NCBI RefSeq assembly: GCF_040605635.1 | Contig: NZ_JBEXDG010000035.1 | Coordinates: 1-64,000 of the forward strand | Length of the DNA: 64,000 nt | Reading direction: 5' to 3' | Source: Dactylosporangium sp040605635 | Lineage (GTDB): Bacteria > Actinomycetota > Actinomycetes > Mycobacteriales > Micromonosporaceae | Shown: positions 15,754 to 25,191 of the stretch, in pieces | Layout of the letters: the number at the start of each line of letters is the position of its first letter | Position numbering within the stretch: the first letter of the stretch is position 1 | Translations under genes and position numbers: made by a program | The notes under the pieces: generated by a model | The model's database searches: none | What the model saw: the letters and a program-made list of their open reading frames with translations, nothing else | Told to the model about the DNA's origin: nothing

Positions 15754-17390
15754 GCCGCCACCGCCGTGCGTCCGACCGGGATGCTGCGGTCGGCGACGGC
15801 GATGAGCGCCGGCCGGTGGGCCGCCATGATGACGGTCCTGCCGGCGGCGTGGGTGCGGATCGCGGCGAGGATGCCCGCCTCCGTCTCCGCGTCGAGGTTG
15901 GCGGTCGGCTCGTCGAGCAGGACCAACGGGGCGTCCCGCAGGAACACGCGGGCCAGCGCGATGCGCTGGCGCTGCCCGGCGGACAGGCCGGCGCCGTCGT
16001 CGCCGAGCCTGGTCGACATCCCCTCCGGCAGCGCGTCGATGAACTCCAGCGCGCCGGCCTGCGCCGCCGCACGCCGCAGCGACTCCGCTGTGGCGCCGGG
16101 TGCGCCGAGGCGGATGTTGTCGGCGATGGTGCCGGTGCTGAGCCAGGGCCGCTGCGGCAGCCACGCGACCCCTCGCCGCCACTCGTCGGGGTCGACGGTC
16201 GTCAGGTCGTGACCGCCGACGGTGACGCTGCCGGTGCCCGGGGCGGCGAATCCGAGCAGCACGGCCAGGGCCGTGGACTTGCCGCAGCCGCTGGGACCGG
16301 TCAGTGCGACCACCTCGCCGGGGTGGATCTCGGCGGTGAACGACGGCAGCGACGCGTCGGACCGGCCCTCGTGGCGGACGACGACGTTCTCGAACCGCAT
16401 GGTGCCGGCCGGTGGGGGTGCGGTCCCGCGCGGCGGCAGCGGCTGTTCGAGTATCTCGAACACCGACGTGGCGGCGGCGAGTCCTTCGGCGCTGGCGTGG
16501 TAGTTGGCGCCGACCTGGCGCAACGGCAGGTAGGCCTCGGGGGCGAGGATCAGCACGAGCAGCGCCGTGGCGAGGCCGAGGCTGCCGTCGACGAGGCGCA
16601 GCCCGATGCCGACCGCGACGAGCGCCACGGACAGCGTCGCGAGCAGCTCCAGGACGAGCGATGACAGGAACGCGACCCGGAGTGTGCGCATGGTGGTGGC
16701 GCGCTGCTCGGCGCTGATGCGGGCGATGATCCCGGCCTGCCGTTTGGCGCGTCCGAAGATCCGCAGGGTCGGCAGGCCGGCGACGACGTCGAGGAAGTGG
16801 TGCGACAGCCGGGCCAGGAGCCGGAACTGGCGCCGGTTCGCCGTTTCGGTGTGCATCCCGACCAGGGCCATGAAGACCGGGATGAGCGGCAGGGTGACAG
16901 CGATCGTGCCGGCGGCGACGAGATCCGCGGGCGCGATACGGGCGAGCACGACGACCGGCACCAGGGCGGCGAGGACGAGGTGCGGCAGATACCGGGCGAA
17001 GTAGGCGTCCAGCGCGTCCAGCCCTCGTGTGGCGAGGGTGGCGACCTCGCCGGTGCCGGTGCCGGCGGCGCCCGGCCCCAGGGCCGCGACGTGGGTGAGG
17101 AGCCGCGACCGCAGCTGGCGCTTCACGGCGGCCGCCGACCGGGCGGCGGAGACCTCCTGCGCCCAGGCGACCCCCGCCCGCAGCACGACGACGGCGGCCA
17201 GCCACGCGAGGGTCGGCGCGATCCGGGCCACGTCGGCGCCGTGCAGGTAGACGGCGGTGATGCCGTCGGCGAGGAGGGTCGCCTGCGCCACGACCAGCGC
17301 GGCGAGGGCGAGGCCGAGGACGACGGACAGTGCCAGGTAGGTGCGGGTCGCCCGGGCGTGGCGCAGCAGACGCGGGTCCAGGGGCCTCAC
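15750..17390 (-). CDS. cydD: ABC transporter subunit CydD (cytochrome bd assembly)
   Basis: A 546-residue partner of CydC. The membrane part occupies about residues 15-310, and the ATPase part has Walker A GPSGCGKST, signature LSAGQRQR and Walker B LVLLDEPTANLD. The GTG start at 17390 overlaps the cydB stop by four bases (GTGA), so it is translated by coupling. The protein begins with VRPLDPRLLRHARATR, typical of actinobacterial CydD. Confidence 0.92.
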   Translation of the reverse strand: MRPLDPRLLRHARATRTYLALSVVLGLALAALVVAQATLLADGITAVYLHGADVARIAPTLAWLAAVVVLRAGVAWAQEVSAARSAAAVKRQLRSRLLTHVAALGPGAAGTGTGEVATLATRGLDALDAYFARYLPHLVLAALVPVVVLARIAPADLVAAGTIAVTLPLIPVFMALVGMHTETANRRQFRLLARLSHHFLDVVAGLPTLRIFGRAKRQAGIIARISAEQRATTMRTLRVAFLSSLVLELLATLSVALVAVGIGLRLVDGSLGLATALLVLILAPEAYLPLRQVGANYHASAEGLAAATSVFEILEQPLPPRGTAPPPAGTMRFENVVVRHEGRSDASLPSFTAEIHPGEVVALTGPSGCGKSTALAVLLGFAAPGTGSVTVGGHDLTTVDPDEWRRGVAWLPQRPWLSTGTIADNIRLGAPGATAESLRRAAAQAGALEFIDALPEGMSTRLGDDGAGLSAGQRQRIALARVFLRDAPLVLLDEPTANLDAETEAGILAAIRTHAAGRTVIMAAHRPALIAVADRSIPVGRTAVAA

Positions 17391-18391
17391 GGGCGGGCCG
17401 CCGGGATGTGCTCGACCCGCAGCCGCCGGCGGAACACCCAGTAGGTCCACGACTGGTAGCCCAGCACGATCGGCGTGAAGCAGACCGCGACCCAGGTCAT
17501 GACCTTCAAGGTGTAGGGCGTGGAGGACGCGTTGGTCACGGTGAGGCTGTCGCCGCTGGTGAGGGTGGTCGGCATGACGTCGGGGAACAGCGTGACGAAC
17601 AGGGCGGCGACGGCGAGGACGAGGGTCGCCCCGGTGGCCAGGAACGCCCATCCTTCCTTGCGGGCCCGTGTGGCGAGGACCGCACCGATCAGCGTCGCGG
17701 CGGCCGCGGCGGACAGCGCCCAGCCCCACGCGTCGTCGTGGGTCAGCTGTGTCCACAGCAGGAATGCGGCGGCGACGAGCACGGCGGGCAGGCTGAGCCG
17801 GAACGCGAGGCGTCCGGCCCTGGCCCGGACGTCTCCGTCGGTCTTCAACGCCAGGAACACGGCGCCGTGCAGCGCGAACAGCGACAGGGTCGTGAGGCCG
17901 CCGAGCAGTGCGTAGGGATTGAGGAGGGTGAAGAACGTGCCGACGTACTCGTGCTCGGCGTTGATGGGCACGCCTCGGACGATGTTGCCGAACGCGACGC
18001 CCCACAGGAGTGCCGGGACGAGGCTTCCGACGATGATGCACAGGTCCCAGCGGCTCCTCCATCGCGGGTTGTCGATTTTCCCGCGGTATTCGAAGGCGAG
18101 CCCGCGCAGGATGAGCGCGACGAGGATGATCAGCAACGGCAGGTAGAAGCCGGAGAACAGCGTGGCATACCACTCCGGGAACGCGGCGAAGGTCGCGCCG
18201 CCGGCGACGAGGAGCCAGACCTCGTTGCCGTCCCAGACGGGGCCGATGGTGTTGATGAGCAGGCGCCGCTCCCGCTCGTCGCGGGAGAGCACCGGCAGCA
18301 GCATGCCCACGCCGAAGTCGAACCCTTCCAGGAGGAAGTAGCCGGACCAGAGCACAGCGATGAGCGCGAACCAGACGGTGGTGAGTTCCAT
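17387..18391 (-). CDS. cydB: Cytochrome bd ubiquinol/menaquinol oxidase subunit II
   Basis: A 334-residue integral membrane protein with about eight to nine helices. The N-terminal ALIAVLWSGYFLLEGFDFGVG and GPVWDGNEVWLL are subunit II signatures. It pairs with CydA; menaquinol is the likely donor in an actinobacterium. Twelve bases separate it from the cydA stop, with a GAGGGAAA ribosome binding site. Confidence 0.95.
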   Translation of the reverse strand: MELTTVWFALIAVLWSGYFLLEGFDFGVGMLLPVLSRDERERRLLINTIGPVWDGNEVWLLVAGGATFAAFPEWYATLFSGFYLPLLIILVALILRGLAFEYRGKIDNPRWRSRWDLCIIVGSLVPALLWGVAFGNIVRGVPINAEHEYVGTFFTLLNPYALLGGLTTLSLFALHGAVFLALKTDGDVRARAGRLAFRLSLPAVLVAAAFLLWTQLTHDDAWGWALSAAAAATLIGAVLATRARKEGWAFLATGATLVLAVAALFVTLFPDVMPTTLTSGDSLTVTNASSTPYTLKVMTWVAVCFTPIVLGYQSWTYWVFRRRLRVEHIPAARP

Positions 18392-18403
18392 TGTCGTTTC
18401 CCT

Positions 18404-19798
18404 CTAGTACGCGAACGCCAGCGGACGGTCTTCGTCATCTTCGTCGTGAGGTACGACGATTTCGGGTGCTCCGGCCCGGGCGTACCGCAGCATCAGCATC
18501 AGTTCGACGACGGCGAGCGCGCCGTACAGGAGCGTGAACACGATGAGCGACGTCGCGACGGTGCTCGCGGAGACCGCCGGCGACACGCTCTGCGAGGTCT
18601 TGAAGATGCCGAAGACGGTCCATGGCTGGCGGCCGACCTCGGTGAAGATCCAGCCGAACGAGTTGGCGAGCAGGGGCATGGCGACGGTCGCGACGGCCGA
18701 GGCCCACAGCCAGCGGCTGTCAGGCAGCCGCCCCTTGCGGGTGCGCCACAACGCGACCGCGGCGACGGCCATGGCGAGGACGCCGAACCCGATCATGAGG
18801 CGGAACGACCAGTAGGTGACCGGCACGTAGGGCACGTAGTCGCCGTCGCCGTAGCGTTCGGCGTACTGCCGCTGCAGGTCGTTGATCCCCTCCACCTCGC
18901 CGCCGGGGCTGCCGGTCGCCATGAACGACAGCAGCGACGGGATGCGTACGCTCGCGACCTCCTCGCGCCCGTCGAGCGAGCCGATGGTGAAGATCGAGAA
19001 CGAGGCGGGCTTGTCCGTCTGGTACAGCGCCTCGGCCGCGGCCATCTTCATCGGCTGCTGCTCGGTCATCACCCGCGCCTGCAGGTCACCGGTGATGAGG
19101 ACACCGACGCCGGCGACGAGCACCACCCAGGCGCCGAGTCGTAGTGCCGGCCGGAACACGTCGGCCTGGTTGCGGCGGCGCAGGTGCCAGGCGCTCACGG
19201 CCAGCATGAACGCCCCGGCGGTGAGGAAGCATGCGGTGACGGTGTGCGGAAACGTCACGAGGGTCGTCGAGTTCGTCAGGACGGCACCGATGTCGGTGAG
19301 CTCCGCCCGGCCGCGTTCGGCGTTGAGCGTGTACCCGACGGGATGCTGCATCCAGGAGTTGGCGGCGAGGATGAAGTACGCCGAGAGCATGGTGCCGATC
19401 GACGCGAGCCAGATCGCCGCCAGGTGGACGCGTTTCGGCAGCCGGTCCCAGCCGAAGATCCACAGCCCGAGGAACGTCGACTCGAGGAAGAACGCCAGGA
19501 GACCTTCGATGGCCAGCGGGGCGCCGAAGATGTCCCCGACGAACCGCGAATAGGCGCTCCAGTTCATGCCGAACTGGAACTCCTGCACGATGCCGGTGAC
19601 GACGCCCATCGCGAAGTTGATCAGGAACAGCTTTCCCCAGAATTTCGTCGCGCGCAGGTACTCCGGGCGTCCGGTCCGCACCCAGGCGGTCTGCAGCCCG
19701 GCGACGAGCGCCGACAGGCCGATGGTCATCGGCACGAAGAGGTAGTGGTACACGGTGGTGATCGCGAACTGCCACCGCGCGAGATCCAGCGCGTCCAT
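18404..19798 (-). CDS. cydA: Cytochrome bd quinol oxidase subunit I
   Basis: A 464-residue membrane protein carrying haems b558, b595 and d. His18 (ITTVYHYLFVP) is the haem b595/d ligand and His in LVTFPHTVTA a b558 ligand. The Q-loop is of the short type. The enzyme has very high oxygen affinity and works in low oxygen, matching the DosR-like control suggested by two boxes just upstream. Start chosen at 19798; an upstream ATG at 19831 would put 11 odd residues before the conserved MDALDLARWQF. Confidence 0.95.
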   Translation of the reverse strand: MDALDLARWQFAITTVYHYLFVPMTIGLSALVAGLQTAWVRTGRPEYLRATKFWGKLFLINFAMGVVTGIVQEFQFGMNWSAYSRFVGDIFGAPLAIEGLLAFFLESTFLGLWIFGWDRLPKRVHLAAIWLASIGTMLSAYFILAANSWMQHPVGYTLNAERGRAELTDIGAVLTNSTTLVTFPHTVTACFLTAGAFMLAVSAWHLRRRNQADVFRPALRLGAWVVLVAGVGVLITGDLQARVMTEQQPMKMAAAEALYQTDKPASFSIFTIGSLDGREEVASVRIPSLLSFMATGSPGGEVEGINDLQRQYAERYGDGDYVPYVPVTYWSFRLMIGFGVLAMAVAAVALWRTRKGRLPDSRWLWASAVATVAMPLLANSFGWIFTEVGRQPWTVFGIFKTSQSVSPAVSASTVATSLIVFTLLYGALAVVELMLMLRYARAGAPEIVVPHDEDDEDRPLAFAY

Positions 19799-19833
19799 GC
19801 CCCGATTCTCATGAGCCGGCAGGTGCCGCATCA

Positions 19834-19869
19834 GGGCCGAACGGCACGTCCGGGCGGGACCGTCGGGCC
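19834..19869 (-). promoter_or_regulatory. Tandem DosR-like boxes upstream of cydA
   Basis: GGGCCGAACGGCAC (19834-19847) and GGGACCGTCGGGCC (19856-19869) have centres 22 bp apart, two helical turns, on the same DNA face. They lie 36-71 bp before the cydA start. Tandem boxes on one face are common in DosR-controlled promoters such as hspX. Confidence 0.5.
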
Positions 19870-19906
19870 CGTGCCCGCGCGACGGACCCTGACGCGGCAG
19901 CGCGGC

Positions 19907-20920
19907 TCACCGACCCGGTGGTTCCCCGGTGTCGATGACGTCGCGGGACGGGCGGCGGGGGCTCGGCGGGAGCGGGGCCGGTTCGGGGCCGATCCCGGCG
20001 CGGAGCACGAGTTGCGGATGGCCCGCGGGATCGACGAGGCCGGCGAGCAGTGCCCGGGCGCCGGGGATCTCGACGGCGCTGCTCATCGGCGACGCGGCCA
20101 GCCCCTGGGCGGTGGCGGCCAGCCACACCGCGCTGGTCGCTTCGCCTGCGGCGAGCCAGTCCGCGCGACGGTCGTGGTCCGTGACGATGATCAGGTACTC
20201 GGTGTTGCGGTCGTCCTCCGAGCCCGGATCGAGGGTCGCCTCGCCGCCGAGGTCGAAGTCACGCACCGGCACGGGCCGGGCAGCGGCTGCCGGGACGGTG
20301 TCGCCCGGGACGCCGTCCGCGCTGCCCGGCTCGCGGTGCGTCCACGCGTACTGTTCGACGACGCGCCGCTCGTCCTTCGCGCCGATGACCCGAGCGCGCT
20401 GGGTGGCATGTGCCAGAAACTCGATGTCATCGGGGGTCATCCGGTACAGGCGGGCGTGTTCGGCTTCGGCCGCCGCGCGCAGCACGGCCAGTTCGCCGGC
20501 GTTCACCGCGCGGGTGGAGCTGAACCGGCGCCGGTCGCTGTGTCGCCGTCGTATCGCCCGGTACGCGCTCGCGTCGTCAGGGCCGGCCGGTTGTGGCCGA
20601 CCGGCTCGTATCCGGGCGAGGAGGGCCGGATGATCGGGGTCGGGCAGGCGATCTGTAACAGGTTCGAACCCGTTGGCCGCCAGGGTCACCCGGGCGTGGT
20701 GCAGGGCGGCGCCGCAGCTGAGCGTCAGCAGCCGCCCCTGGGGGTCTGTCGCGCCGAGCTGCCGGGTCGTGTCCGCGTACAGGTCGAGGGCATCGTCGTG
20801 GATGTGCCACCGCCAGGGCTGGGTGTTCAGGATCGACGGCGCGTGGCCGGCTTCCTCGGCGGCTCGGTGCAGTGCCGTTGTCTGCGTCGGAAACGCCGCG
20901 TTCTCGTGTGTCGTCGTCAT
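19907..20920 (-). CDS. Acg-like nitroreductase-fold protein
   Basis: A 337-residue protein related to mycobacterial Acg (Rv2032) and Rv3131, DosR-regulated nitroreductase-fold proteins thought to sequester FMN. The signature ApSILNTQPWRWHI is at residues about 28-41. The nucleotide-fold halves LLTLSCGAALHHARVTL and AGEATSAVWLAATAQGLAASPMSSAVE are present. The usual nitroreductase catalytic residues cannot be verified from sequence. It overlaps the acs-like gene upstream (ATGA at 20917-20920), so both are in one transcript. It is one of four paralogues in the window. Confidence 0.85.
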   Translation of the reverse strand: MTTTHENAAFPTQTTALHRAAEEAGHAPSILNTQPWRWHIHDDALDLYADTTRQLGATDPQGRLLTLSCGAALHHARVTLAANGFEPVTDRLPDPDHPALLARIRAGRPQPAGPDDASAYRAIRRRHSDRRRFSSTRAVNAGELAVLRAAAEAEHARLYRMTPDDIEFLAHATQRARVIGAKDERRVVEQYAWTHREPGSADGVPGDTVPAAAARPVPVRDFDLGGEATLDPGSEDDRNTEYLIIVTDHDRRADWLAAGEATSAVWLAATAQGLAASPMSSAVEIPGARALLAGLVDPAGHPQLVLRAGIGPEPAPLPPSPRRPSRDVIDTGEPPGR

Positions 20921-22383
20921 GGCGGGGCCTCCAGAGTCGACGGGGTGGGCAGCCCGATGGCGGCGTCGATCCGGCCGGCGAACCAGTAGTATCCGTCGCT
21001 GTCGCGGCTGGCCAGGTCGCCGGTGCGGTACCAGCCATCGGCGAAGCACTGTTCGTAGCGGGCGTCGTCGTGCAGGTAGCCGCGGAACATCGACGGCCAG
21101 CCGGACCGTAGGGCGAGCTCGCCGACCGCGTCGGGCCGATCGATCACGGTGACGGCGCCGTCCCGCACCCGCGGGCGCCCACCTCCTTCGGGGTGCAGCA
21201 GGCCGACCTCGACGCCCGGCACAGGCAGTCCCATGGCGCCGGGCCGGATGTCCACGCCGGCGAAGTTGCTGATCATGATGGCGCCCGTCTCGGTCTGCCA
21301 CCACGTGTCGTGGACGGGTTGTCCGAGCGCCCGCGTTCCCCACAGCACGGCCTCGGGGCCGAGCGGCTCGCCGCCCGAGGCGATGAACCGTAGTGCTGAC
21401 GGATCGCGCCGCGCGGCCGGCTCGGTGCCGTGACGCATCAGCGTCCGCACCGTGGAGGGCGAGGTGTAGCAGACAGTGACCCGGTGCCGGGACACGTTGG
21501 TGTGCCACCGGTCGGCGTCGAGGTCACCGGCGTCGACCAGGACGGTGACGCCGTGGGTCAACGGGGCGATGATGCCGTAGGACGTTCCGGTCATCTCCCC
21601 CGGATCGGCGGTGCACCAGAAGACGTCGTCCGGTCGGAGGTCGAGGGCGTAGAGCGCGGTCGCGTGGTGCGCGGCCACCGCCTCGTGTGCGTGGAACACG
21701 CCCTTGGGCGCTCCCGTGGTGCCGCGGGTGAACTGCAGCATCGCCGTCTGCTGGGCACCGGTGGGCGGCACGGTGAACCGGTCGTCCGCCGCTGCCGTGG
21801 CCTGCTCCAGGCTGATGCTGCCGGCGGGCGGCCGGTCCCCTTCGACCAGCACGTGGCGCAGCGCCGGCATCTCCGCGCGGACGGGTGCCACCTTCCGCTC
21901 GTACAGGTCGGCGGTCGTGACGAGCGTGGTCGCGTCGCCCAGCACCATCCGCCGCCGGATCTGCTCCGGCGCCAGCGCGCAGGACAGCGGCGACAGCACC
22001 GCGGTGTACTTCAGGGTGCCCAGCGCCGCGACGTACAGCTCCGGCCCGGGATCCAGGAGTGCGAACACGCGTTCGCCGGGTGCGACGCCGAGGGCGGCGA
22101 GCGCGTTGGCGAAGCGGTTGGTCTGTCGCATCAGCTCGCCGTAGGTCACGTCCCGATGTCCGCCGCGACGGTCGAGACAGCGCAACGCCACGGCCTCCGC
22201 GCGACCGTCCTGAACGTGCCTGTCGACCGTTTCGCGGCCGATGTTCAGGCCCTGTCCGTCGGGCCTGCCGGCCAGCCAGCGTTTTGCCGCCGACCAGGTG
22301 AAGTCGTGCCGTACCCACCGATAGTCGCTGAGATTGGCGCGGGCCACGACGGTCGCGGTCTTGGTGATCGGTGTGTACGCCAT
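20917..22383 (-). CDS. Acetyl-CoA-synthetase-like AMP-binding protein lacking its C-terminal domain
   Basis: A 488-residue member of the ANL adenylate-forming superfamily. Motif A3 QFTRGTTGAPKGV, the TWWQTETG motif of acetyl-CoA synthetases, and YRTGDLASRDSDGYYWFAGRID (A7-A8 hinge) are all present. The chain then ends within about ten residues (IGLPTPSTLEAPP), whereas family members have about 110-130 further residues with the catalytic Lys. The second half-reaction (thioester formation) should therefore be lost, and adenylation be weak or absent. The stop overlaps the nitroreductase start, so the truncation is built into the operon and is not a local sequencing slip. It could act as a binding protein. 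Confidence 0.8.
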   Translation of the reverse strand: MAYTPITKTATVVARANLSDYRWVRHDFTWSAAKRWLAGRPDGQGLNIGRETVDRHVQDGRAEAVALRCLDRRGGHRDVTYGELMRQTNRFANALAALGVAPGERVFALLDPGPELYVAALGTLKYTAVLSPLSCALAPEQIRRRMVLGDATTLVTTADLYERKVAPVRAEMPALRHVLVEGDRPPAGSISLEQATAAADDRFTVPPTGAQQTAMLQFTRGTTGAPKGVFHAHEAVAAHHATALYALDLRPDDVFWCTADPGEMTGTSYGIIAPLTHGVTVLVDAGDLDADRWHTNVSRHRVTVCYTSPSTVRTLMRHGTEPAARRDPSALRFIASGGEPLGPEAVLWGTRALGQPVHDTWWQTETGAIMISNFAGVDIRPGAMGLPVPGVEVGLLHPEGGGRPRVRDGAVTVIDRPDAVGELALRSGWPSMFRGYLHDDARYEQCFADGWYRTGDLASRDSDGYYWFAGRIDAAIGLPTPSTLEAPP

Positions 22384-22456
22384 CCGGGCTGCTTCCCCTC
22401 GACGAACCGATGAAACCGTGGCGGCGGTGCCCTGCCGCAGGCCGTGGCGTCGGCCG

Positions 22457-23413
22457 CTACGGGCCGCGCGACGCCGTGATGCTTCGCGATGCCTGGTGAA
22501 CGACCGCGACCGGACAGATGGCGTGGTGGACCAGGGCCCGGCTCACGGAGCCGAGGATCAGCCTGCTGAGCCCGCCTCGGCCATGTGCACCGACGGCGAG
22601 CACCTGGGCACCGGCCGAAGCGTCGATGAGTGCTCTGCTCACCCGGCCGGAGACCGTCTCGAAGCGGGTGTCGACGCCGGGATACCGCTTCCGCCAGCCG
22701 GCGAGTGACCCGGCGAGCACGCACCGGTCCGCGTGGTGCAGGTCGTCCGGGTCGTCCCCCGGCGGCGTCGTGTCGCCGGGTTCACCCGCCTCCGGGTGCC
22801 GGTGGACGTGCACGACGGTGAGGCCGGCCTCGCAGGCAGCGGCCTGCTCGAACCCGAACGCGAGCGCATCCTCACCGGAGCGGGATCCGTCGATCCCCAC
22901 GACCACCCGGCCGGCGTTCGGTCCGTCCCGCCCGCCCCGGCTGCCCGGTGGTAGCAGCCCGCGAACCACCAGCACCGGGCAGTCGGCGTGCGCGGCGAGC
23001 TGCGTGACGGTGGAGCCGACGAGCAGCGCGCCGAAGCCGCCGACGCCGTGGCTGCCGACGACGATCAGCGCGGCCTGCCGGGCGGCGTCCAGCAGCGCCG
23101 GGACGGCCGGCTGGAGCGCCGTCACGTTGGTGACGCGAAGGTCGGGCCGCACCTCGAGTGCCTGCTCCGTCGCCTCGACGAGGACCTGTTGCGACACCTG
23201 CCTCGCCTGCTGCAGGTAGCTGTCGTTCTCCACCTGGCCGGTGAACTGCCGCGGGTAGGCGAACTGTTGCCAGTCGAACTCGGCGTGCAACAGATACAGG
23301 CGCCGGTCCCGGCGTCCGGCGTCAGCCGCCGCCCACCGCACGGCCAGAGCGCTGCCCGGTGCGCCGCCGACCCCGACGACGACGCTTCCGGGTTCGATCG
23401 ACGGGAGGTTCAT
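22457..23413 (-). CDS. Universal stress protein, two UspA domains
   Basis: A 318-residue tandem UspA protein. VVGVGGAPGS and VVGIDGSRSG open the two halves, and the loops VVGSHGVGGFGALLVGS and AVGAHGRGGLSRLILGS supply the G-2X-G-9X-GS ATP sites, both intact. The Ser-rich first strand has GVGG where other members have GVDG, so the first Asp of domain one is replaced by Gly. Start 23413 has GGAGGA upstream. It lies upstream of the acs-like and nitroreductase genes in the same direction, with a 73-bp gap and no box detected. Confidence 0.9.
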   Translation of the reverse strand: MNLPSIEPGSVVVGVGGAPGSALAVRWAAADAGRRDRRLYLLHAEFDWQQFAYPRQFTGQVENDSYLQQARQVSQQVLVEATEQALEVRPDLRVTNVTALQPAVPALLDAARQAALIVVGSHGVGGFGALLVGSTVTQLAAHADCPVLVVRGLLPPGSRGGRDGPNAGRVVVGIDGSRSGEDALAFGFEQAAACEAGLTVVHVHRHPEAGEPGDTTPPGDDPDDLHHADRCVLAGSLAGWRKRYPGVDTRFETVSGRVSRALIDASAGAQVLAVGAHGRGGLSRLILGSVSRALVHHAICPVAVVHQASRSITASRGP

Positions 23414-23476
23414 GGCGACGTCCTCCATCCAGTCCTGGCGCGGTCGCGCGGGCCGTCGGGTGTGCGGGCCTCCACC

Positions 23477-24529
23477 TCAGTCGCCGGCCGCTCCGGGTGG
23501 CTCCACCGGCTCGCCGACGACTTCGACGACCTCCACGGCCGCCCGCCTCGGCGCCCTCCGCGGCGCGGCACCCGGCTCGGGGACACCGATCCGGACGCCG
23601 ACGGCGGGATAGCCCACGTTGCCCAACATGCGTCGCAGCAGCAGCCGCGCGGTGCGAACCTCGACGAGGTCACTCATCGCGGATGTCGCCAACCGCTCGG
23701 TGGTCGCTGTCAGCAGGACCGCGGACAGCGCCTCACCAGCCACCAGCCAGCCCGCCGGCTCGTCCATGTCGGTGACGATCAGCCCGTAGGTGGCGCCGCG
23801 GTCCACCGGCTCGGCACCGCTGTAGATGCTGGGGCCGACGTCGGCGCCGGTGAAGTCGCGGATCGGCACCGGCCGGGCACCCAGTGCCGCCATCGTGTCC
23901 AGCGGCACGCCGTCGCCGACGTCGATCCGGACCCCCGTCCAGGCGGCGAGCTGGGCGCGGTACGCGGGGTCGGCGCGCTCGGCGGCGGCGGCGTGACCGG
24001 CGGCGACGGTCATGGTGGTGCGGTCCTGCGGCCCGATGAGCTGCAGGTGCGCGCCCGCACCGGATGCGGCGGCGCGGAGGCGGTCAAGGGTCCGCTCCGG
24101 GATCCTGGTGTCGGCGAACGGCCGCCGGTCGGTGCGCCGGACCATGAGGGCCCGCCGGAGCCGTTGCGCGTCCGGTGACCATTCCTGAGGGCCGGTGCAG
24201 CGCAGCGTCGCCAGCAGGTCGGGGTCGTCGGCACGGGGAAGCCGGTCGACGGCCACGCCGACGCCGTCGGCGGACAGCGCGACACGGGCATGGTGGAGGG
24301 CGACCCCGCAGCTGACGGTCAGCAGCCGCCCCTCGGGGTCGACCGGGCTCAGCTGCCGGCGCCGGTCCGCGCGGAGCTCGGCGGTGTCGTGCTCGATGCG
24401 CCAATGCCAGGGTTGGGTGTTCCAGATCGACGGTGCCCGCAGGGCGGTCACGGCCGCGCGCGCGAGGATGCGGCTGACCGGTTCCACCTGGATCGCCGCG
24501 GCGGGGTCGGTGTGTCGGATCGCTGCCAT
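23477..24529 (-). CDS. Acg-like nitroreductase-fold protein
   Basis: A 350-residue paralogue of the nitroreductase at 19907. APSIWNTQPWHWRI is at about residues 32-45. The two nucleotide-fold halves (LLTVSCGVALHHARVAL; AGEALSAVLLTATTERLATSAMSDLVEV) and the PVPIRDF segment are complete. The C-terminus carries an extra Ala/Pro/Glu/Val-rich tail. FMN binding is expected from the family. Ribosome binding site GGGAGGG lies upstream of 24529. Confidence 0.85.
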   Translation of the reverse strand: MAAIRHTDPAAAIQVEPVSRILARAAVTALRAPSIWNTQPWHWRIEHDTAELRADRRRQLSPVDPEGRLLTVSCGVALHHARVALSADGVGVAVDRLPRADDPDLLATLRCTGPQEWSPDAQRLRRALMVRRTDRRPFADTRIPERTLDRLRAAASGAGAHLQLIGPQDRTTMTVAAGHAAAAERADPAYRAQLAAWTGVRIDVGDGVPLDTMAALGARPVPIRDFTGADVGPSIYSGAEPVDRGATYGLIVTDMDEPAGWLVAGEALSAVLLTATTERLATSAMSDLVEVRTARLLLRRMLGNVGYPAVGVRIGVPEPGAAPRRAPRRAAVEVVEVVGEPVEPPGAAGD

Positions 24530-24575
24530 GAGGAATGTCCCTCCCGGAGTGTCTGCCCGGACCCGGTCCCGGGTT

Positions 24576-25058
24576 CTATGGCGATTGGACGGGTGCCAGC
24601 GACGGCTCCAGTTCCGGTTCGATGCCGTGATACACCGGGCAGGGCGGCGTACCCCCGCCGTGCACCATGTCAGCCAGCGCCCGCACCATCCCCATGCAGG
24701 TGTCTTCGACGAAGTCGAGACCGAGCTCGCCCGCGAGCTCCCGTGCCCGGTGGTTGGTGATGCCCAGCTGCAGCCAGATCGCTCTGGCGCCGACAGCGGC
24801 AGCTTCCCGGACCAGTTCCTCGGCTTCCTCGGCCGGCCGGAAGACCTCCACCACATCGACCTGTTCCGGGACGTCCGCCAGCCGCGCATAGGCGTGCTCA
24901 CCGAACAGCTGCTGGGCGTGCGGATTGATCGGGACGACCCGCCAACCCTGCTCCTGCAGCATCATCGGCACCCAGTGAGCGGGCTTCTGCGGGTCGCGGG
25001 AGGCTCCCACCACCGCGATCGTGTGGGCGTCGGCAAGCACCTGTCGTGGTGTGCGCAT
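24576..25058 (-). CDS. CoA-binding (YccU-type) Rossmann protein
   Basis: A 160-residue protein of the CoA_binding_2 family. IAVVGASRDPQKPAHWVP is the CoA-binding loop, followed by VVPINP and a VDVVEVFRPAEEAEELV strand-helix. AIWLQLGI and the DTCMGM segment complete the fold. Its role is unknown; family members occur often in DosR-type clusters. The ATG at 25058 is chosen (GAGGAG nine bases upstream); a TTG at 25067 is an alternative. A DosR-like box lies 72-85 bp before the start. Confidence 0.85.
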   Translation of the reverse strand: MRTPRQVLADAHTIAVVGASRDPQKPAHWVPMMLQEQGWRVVPINPHAQQLFGEHAYARLADVPEQVDVVEVFRPAEEAEELVREAAAVGARAIWLQLGITNHRARELAGELGLDFVEDTCMGMVRALADMVHGGGTPPCPVYHGIEPELEPSLAPVQSP

Positions 25059-25129
25059 CGCACTCAACTCCTCGCCGTGAACATGATCAGCGACACTCCA
25101 AATGTGACACGACGCCGGCGCGTTGTTCA

Positions 25130-25143
25130 GTGCCGGAAGTCCC
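25130..25143 (-). promoter_or_regulatory. DosR-like box upstream of the CoA-binding gene
   Basis: The minus strand reads GGGACTTCCGGCAC; the left half is perfect and the right half differs in one position from GGCCC. It is 72-85 bp before the 25058 start. Confidence 0.5.
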
Positions 25144-25191
25144 GGATCGGTGGCAGGTGAGCGGCACGGCCGGGTGGCCGGCGGACGGCCG

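Noticed and set aside
24560..24577. GGACCCGGTCCCGG between the nitroreductase and CoA-binding genes as a regulatory box
   Set aside because: It is palindromic but the half-site spacing does not fit the DosR-like pattern and it is only about 35 bp from the start; such GC palindromes are common by chance here.
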